Assembly: GCA_031287585.1 (NCBI GenBank)
Contig: JAITST010000136.1
Location: 1 to 6,830, forward strand
Direction of reading: 5' to 3'
DNA from: Planctomycetaceae bacterium
Lineage (GTDB): Bacteria > Planctomycetota > Planctomycetia > Pirellulales > Thermoguttaceae
DNA length: 6,830 nt
The translations under genes were made by a program, and so were the position numbers. The notes under the pieces were generated by a model. That model was not told the DNA's origin and made no database searches. It saw only the letters and a program-made list of their open reading frames with translations. This document shows, piece after piece, positions 5,890 to 6,830 of this stretch (positions are counted from its first letter, which is position 1; each line of letters starts with the position of its first letter).

Positions 5890-5976
5890 CATCTTCTAAA
5901 AACCCCATCCATTCGATTAGCAAGTTCCTTATTTTACAGGATTAGTTGTTGTGAGTCAATAGGTTTTTAGAAGATG
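5890..5976. repeat. 87-bp element bounded by a 15-bp perfect inverted repeat
   Basis: CATCTTCTAAAAACC (5890-5904) is the exact reverse complement of GGTTTTTAGAAGATG (5962-5976), with 57 bases between. One further wobble pair and one G-C pair extend it outward. No coding frame lies inside, and no matching direct repeat flanks it. The size and the terminal inverted repeats suggest a miniature transposable element or a solo remnant; a structured RNA or a protein-binding site is the alternative. Confidence 0.6.
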
Positions 5977-6080
5977 TCAACATAAAACAAATTTCACCTT
6001 ATCGAACTAATTGTCGTACCGAACTAACATTTGAACATCAAAAAAATGCAACAGATTTTCCCAATAACAACTCTTTATTC

Positions 6081-6701
6081 CTAATCAATATCTGTCAATT
6101 CGAGCCAAGATAAACTTCTTTGAACCCACAACAACACCATCATCACAATCTTACAGATAACTATGATTGCAATAGTAAGCAGTGTTGGTGTGACGTACAT
6201 CAAAATTTTATCTATAAAGTTATAATCTATCTCCCATTTTTGATGTCTTCTTTGGCGAAAATCTGTTTTGCCAAAACCTAGTCGCTCAATTTGGTAATCA
6301 TCCAAAATTACACCTAATTCTTCAATTGTCAAACCTAGCCAACATTTTCGTTTTTTTGTGTCTAAAACAAACCAACCAAAATACGACGACGGAAGACCTT
6401 TGCCCGCTCCATATTTTTGCCGAATTGAAACGTTATACCCATACACAATATCACCATTTTGCATCAACAACACAATTTTAGGCGGTACAACTATTGATGT
6501 TCTATTTTTCAATTCGTTGTCAACGATGTTTTCTACTTTTTTCTTTGTGTCGTTGACGCGGCTGCACAATACAATTTCGGTATTCCAATCTGCACTATCG
6601 ACTATATGTATATCATAAAAGTTGATTCGACGTATAGTATAACCATTCGCAAGTGAATGTTCAAATGACCATGAACTAACCCAATACAACGCTGTCATCA
6701 C
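6081..6701 (-). CDS. Unrecognised AT-rich membrane protein, start probably frameshifted
   Basis: The intact frame opens with GTG at 6701 (ATG one codon later) and gives 206 residues. A strong transmembrane helix lies at about 165-192 (KILMYVTPTLLTIAIIVICK and on), followed by a short tail. The middle (about 25-150) is a soluble domain with VVPPKIVLLMQNGDIVYGY (71-89) and YFGWFVLDTKKRKCWLGLTIEEL (107-129, read in pieces), which looks like a mixed alpha/beta domain with a beta-hairpin; I do not recognise the family. In the same frame, codons upstream of 6701 encode LKLFVVLAIIVTYNSV, a second membrane helix, but without any start codon before a TGA at 6753-6755. An ATG at 6756 in the neighbouring frame begins MKQIK. 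One extra base in the run at 6735-6739 would explain this. The gene is more AT-rich than its neighbours, so it may be acquired. Confidence 0.55.
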   Translation of the reverse strand: MMTALYWVSSWSFEHSLANGYTIRRINFYDIHIVDSADWNTEIVLCSRVNDTKKKVENIVDNELKNRTSIVVPPKIVLLMQNGDIVYGYNVSIRQKYGAGKGLPSSYFGWFVLDTKKRKCWLGLTIEELGVILDDYQIERLGFGKTDFRQRRHQKWEIDYNFIDKILMYVTPTLLTIAIIVICKIVMMVLLWVQRSLSWLELTDID

Positions 6702-6830
6702 AGAATTGTATGTAACGATGATAGCAAGAACAACAAAAAGTTTTAATCTGTTTCATAATTTGTTGTGAGATTACTTTTTGCTCAATAGAGTGATATATTG
6801 GGTAGAAAATAGATTGATTTATGTTAATTA

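Larger units (their letters stand above)
5676..6080. other. 405-base non-coding stretch before the GTPase gene
   Basis: I see no convincing gene here. A frame read on the minus strand from 5808 overlaps the GTPase gene and has no family resemblance. The stretch holds a weak promoter candidate for the GTPase gene (5712-5739), a short hairpin (5766-5784) and a 15-bp perfect inverted repeat with arms 72 bases apart (5890-5976). Base composition turns AT-rich from here to the right edge. Confidence 0.7.

Noticed and set aside
2682..5942. 12-mer ATTTTACAGGAT shared by 2682-2693 and 5931-5942
   Set aside because: About one repeated 12-mer is expected by chance in an AT-rich window of this size, and the flanks do not match.
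6358..6618. 86-residue plus-strand frame opposite the membrane protein
   Set aside because: It is the antisense of an AT-rich coding region and has no motif; the minus-strand frame has better protein character.
1..6830. CRISPR array, tRNA/rRNA genes, transposase genes, toxin-antitoxin pairs, defence genes
   Set aside because: I looked on both strands and found no regular spaced repeats, cloverleaf, rRNA stretch or protein motifs that would support any of these.

Overview
This window most likely comes from a member of the Planctomycetota with a moderate to low GC genome, perhaps close to the Pirellulales. I infer this from protein resemblance: an MqnD-type menaquinone enzyme starting HSPDSDD, a TGS-domain GTPase with DTPP in its G3 box, a GT4 glycosyltransferase with the REGLARVLPQAL motif, a secreted alpha/beta-hydrolase-fold protein and a small secreted protein ending in a WKIDGEF...LIIKRAV block. 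Most gene starts also lack a Shine-Dalgarno (SD) sequence, which fits that group. No rRNA gene is present to confirm it.

All recognised genes lie on the minus strand. In transcription order, from right to left, they are: an unrecognised AT-rich membrane protein (6081-6701, probably once starting at 6756); a 405-base non-coding stretch with a 15-bp perfect inverted repeat; a TGS-domain GTPase (4671-5675); a 25-bp-arm AT-rich hairpin; a small secreted protein (4178-4579); a GT4 glycosyltransferase (2835-4016); a 24-bp-arm hairpin whose loop holds a perfect SD and an ATG; a secreted alpha/beta-hydrolase-fold protein (1524-2615); mqnD (546-1394); and the first 130 codons of a class I SAM-dependent RNA methyltransferase (1-390, cut by the window edge).

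The genes do not form one pathway. They look like single housekeeping genes, separated by 91-405 bases of spacer and probably transcribed mostly as separate units. MqnD belongs to the futalosine route to menaquinone. The methyltransferase and the GTPase probably act on RNA or ribosomes. The glycosyltransferase would build a surface or secreted glycan.

No CRISPR array, toxin-antitoxin pair, phage module, tRNA or rRNA gene was seen, and I found no clear new multi-gene system. The best leads are the SD-ATG hairpin at 2685-2790, the hydrolase-fold protein that seems to lack its catalytic Ser and His, the five-copy AT palindrome at 4593-4667, and the apparent one-base frameshift at the start of the right-hand membrane protein.
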